NCBI GenBank assembly: GCA_041299015.1
Contig: JBFYWB010000118.1
Span: 1-5,232 of the forward strand
DNA: 5,232 nt
Source: JARFQH01 sp041299015
GTDB taxonomy: Bacteria > Desulfobacterota > Desulfobacteria > Desulfobacterales > SG8-13
Reading direction: 5' to 3'
Under the pieces are notes generated by a model. The model was not told the origin of the DNA. It made no database searches and saw only the letters and a program-made list of their open reading frames with translations. The position numbers and the translations under genes are program-made. Of the stretch, positions 5,021-5,232 are shown piece by piece; positions within the stretch are counted from its first letter, which is position 1, and the number at the start of each line of letters is the position of its first letter.

Positions 5021-5232
5021 TCAGCGAACCAGTAAGTGCAGCAGAGAAGCCGCGTTGGCGTAATTGGCGTGTATGGATAAAACCGCGGCTGTCAATCCGA
5101 TTTTCCTGGGGCACGCCGCATCGATCGCGGCGTAAATGTCGGCTCCCGTAACGCCCGATCTATTATTTTGATCTCCTTCATCTGCCGGTGTTTCGCCTTG
5201 ACAATCCTGTGGAAATCGTTAAAATCCGGGTA
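5021..5232 (-). other. Unassigned tail; possible minus-strand gene end
   Basis: No gene is firmly recognised here. Two minus-strand frames look somewhat protein-like. One is open from 5218 to a stop at 5021-5023 (65 codons, no ATG), with a segment reading GADIYAAIDAAC followed by a hydrophobic 'IGLTAAVLSIHANYANAASLL' pattern. The other is open from the window edge to a stop at 5092-5094 (46 codons, starting YPDFNDFHRIVKAKH). They cannot both be coding, unless a frameshift joins them. The stretch also contains a hairpin ACGCCGC-ATCGATC-GCGGCGT (5113-5133) with no following T-run. It may be the 3' end of a gene lying beyond the window, or a degraded gene. Confidence 0.25.
5198..5225 (+). promoter_or_regulatory. 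Possible sigma-70 promoter pointing out of the window
   Basis: A perfect TTGACA (5198-5203) is followed after 16 bases by TAAAAT (5220-5225), which matches the -10 consensus at five of six positions. It would drive transcription rightward, beyond the window. The same bases lie in an open minus-strand frame, and TTGACAATCCT also occurs at 4357-4367 inside the mobile element. The match may therefore be a repeat remnant rather than a promoter. Confidence 0.3.

Noticed and set aside
5047..5088. AGCCGCG...CGCGGCT inverted repeat after the hemerythrin gene
   Set aside because: Seven-base arms separated by a loop of about 28 bases and no following T-run; not convincing as a terminator.
4926..5114. 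Minus-strand open frame overlapping the hemerythrin 3' end
   Set aside because: Ser-rich translation with no domain, antisense to the well-supported hemerythrin C terminus.

Overview
The window reads as a moderately GC-rich bacterial chromosome segment. The gene content fits an anaerobe or microaerophile of the Desulfobacterota (sulfate-reducer) type. This is inferred from a DUF3786 protein, a short 'PAHSV' coiled-coil protein, a hemerythrin and the style of the REP-associated (RAYT) transposase. No marker gene is present to prove the taxonomy. There are no rRNA or tRNA genes and no CRISPR array.

Left block, about 10-2533, all on the minus strand. Read in the direction of transcription it holds a broken zinc-type alcohol dehydrogenase, a 62-residue coiled-coil protein, a DUF3786 protein, a complete metallo-beta-lactamase-fold hydrolase (glyoxalase II-like) and a DinB-fold protein. 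Gaps of about 35, 55, 100 and 53 bases would allow one transcription unit. A tandem 15-base repeat just upstream of the hydrolase may mark a second control point.

Middle block, 2615-3847. A small integral-membrane methyltransferase of the PEMT/ICMT/NnrU type runs rightward and diverges from the broken dehydrogenase. An S4-domain RNA-binding protein follows on the same strand after a 255-base gap. A 26-residue single-pass membrane protein, easily missed, lies convergently on the opposite strand.

Right block, 3848-5232. The clearest accessory feature is a dead, shrunken transposable element at 3998-4427. It has imperfect inverted ends of about 35 bases around the N-terminal part of a RAYT/IS200-like transposase, which has lost one His of its HUH motif and its whole catalytic-tyrosine half. 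A hemerythrin-domain protein with a full set of candidate diiron ligands follows 52 bases after the element. Its stretch looks more AT-rich than the left block. The last 220 bases hold no confident gene, but two unassigned minus-strand frames look somewhat protein-like, one of them open to the window edge.

No complete new multi-gene system is evident. The items most worth a second look are the inverted-repeat-bounded transposase remnant, the internally deleted dehydrogenase that keeps its ribosome binding site, the 26-residue membrane protein and the tandem repeat before the hydrolase.
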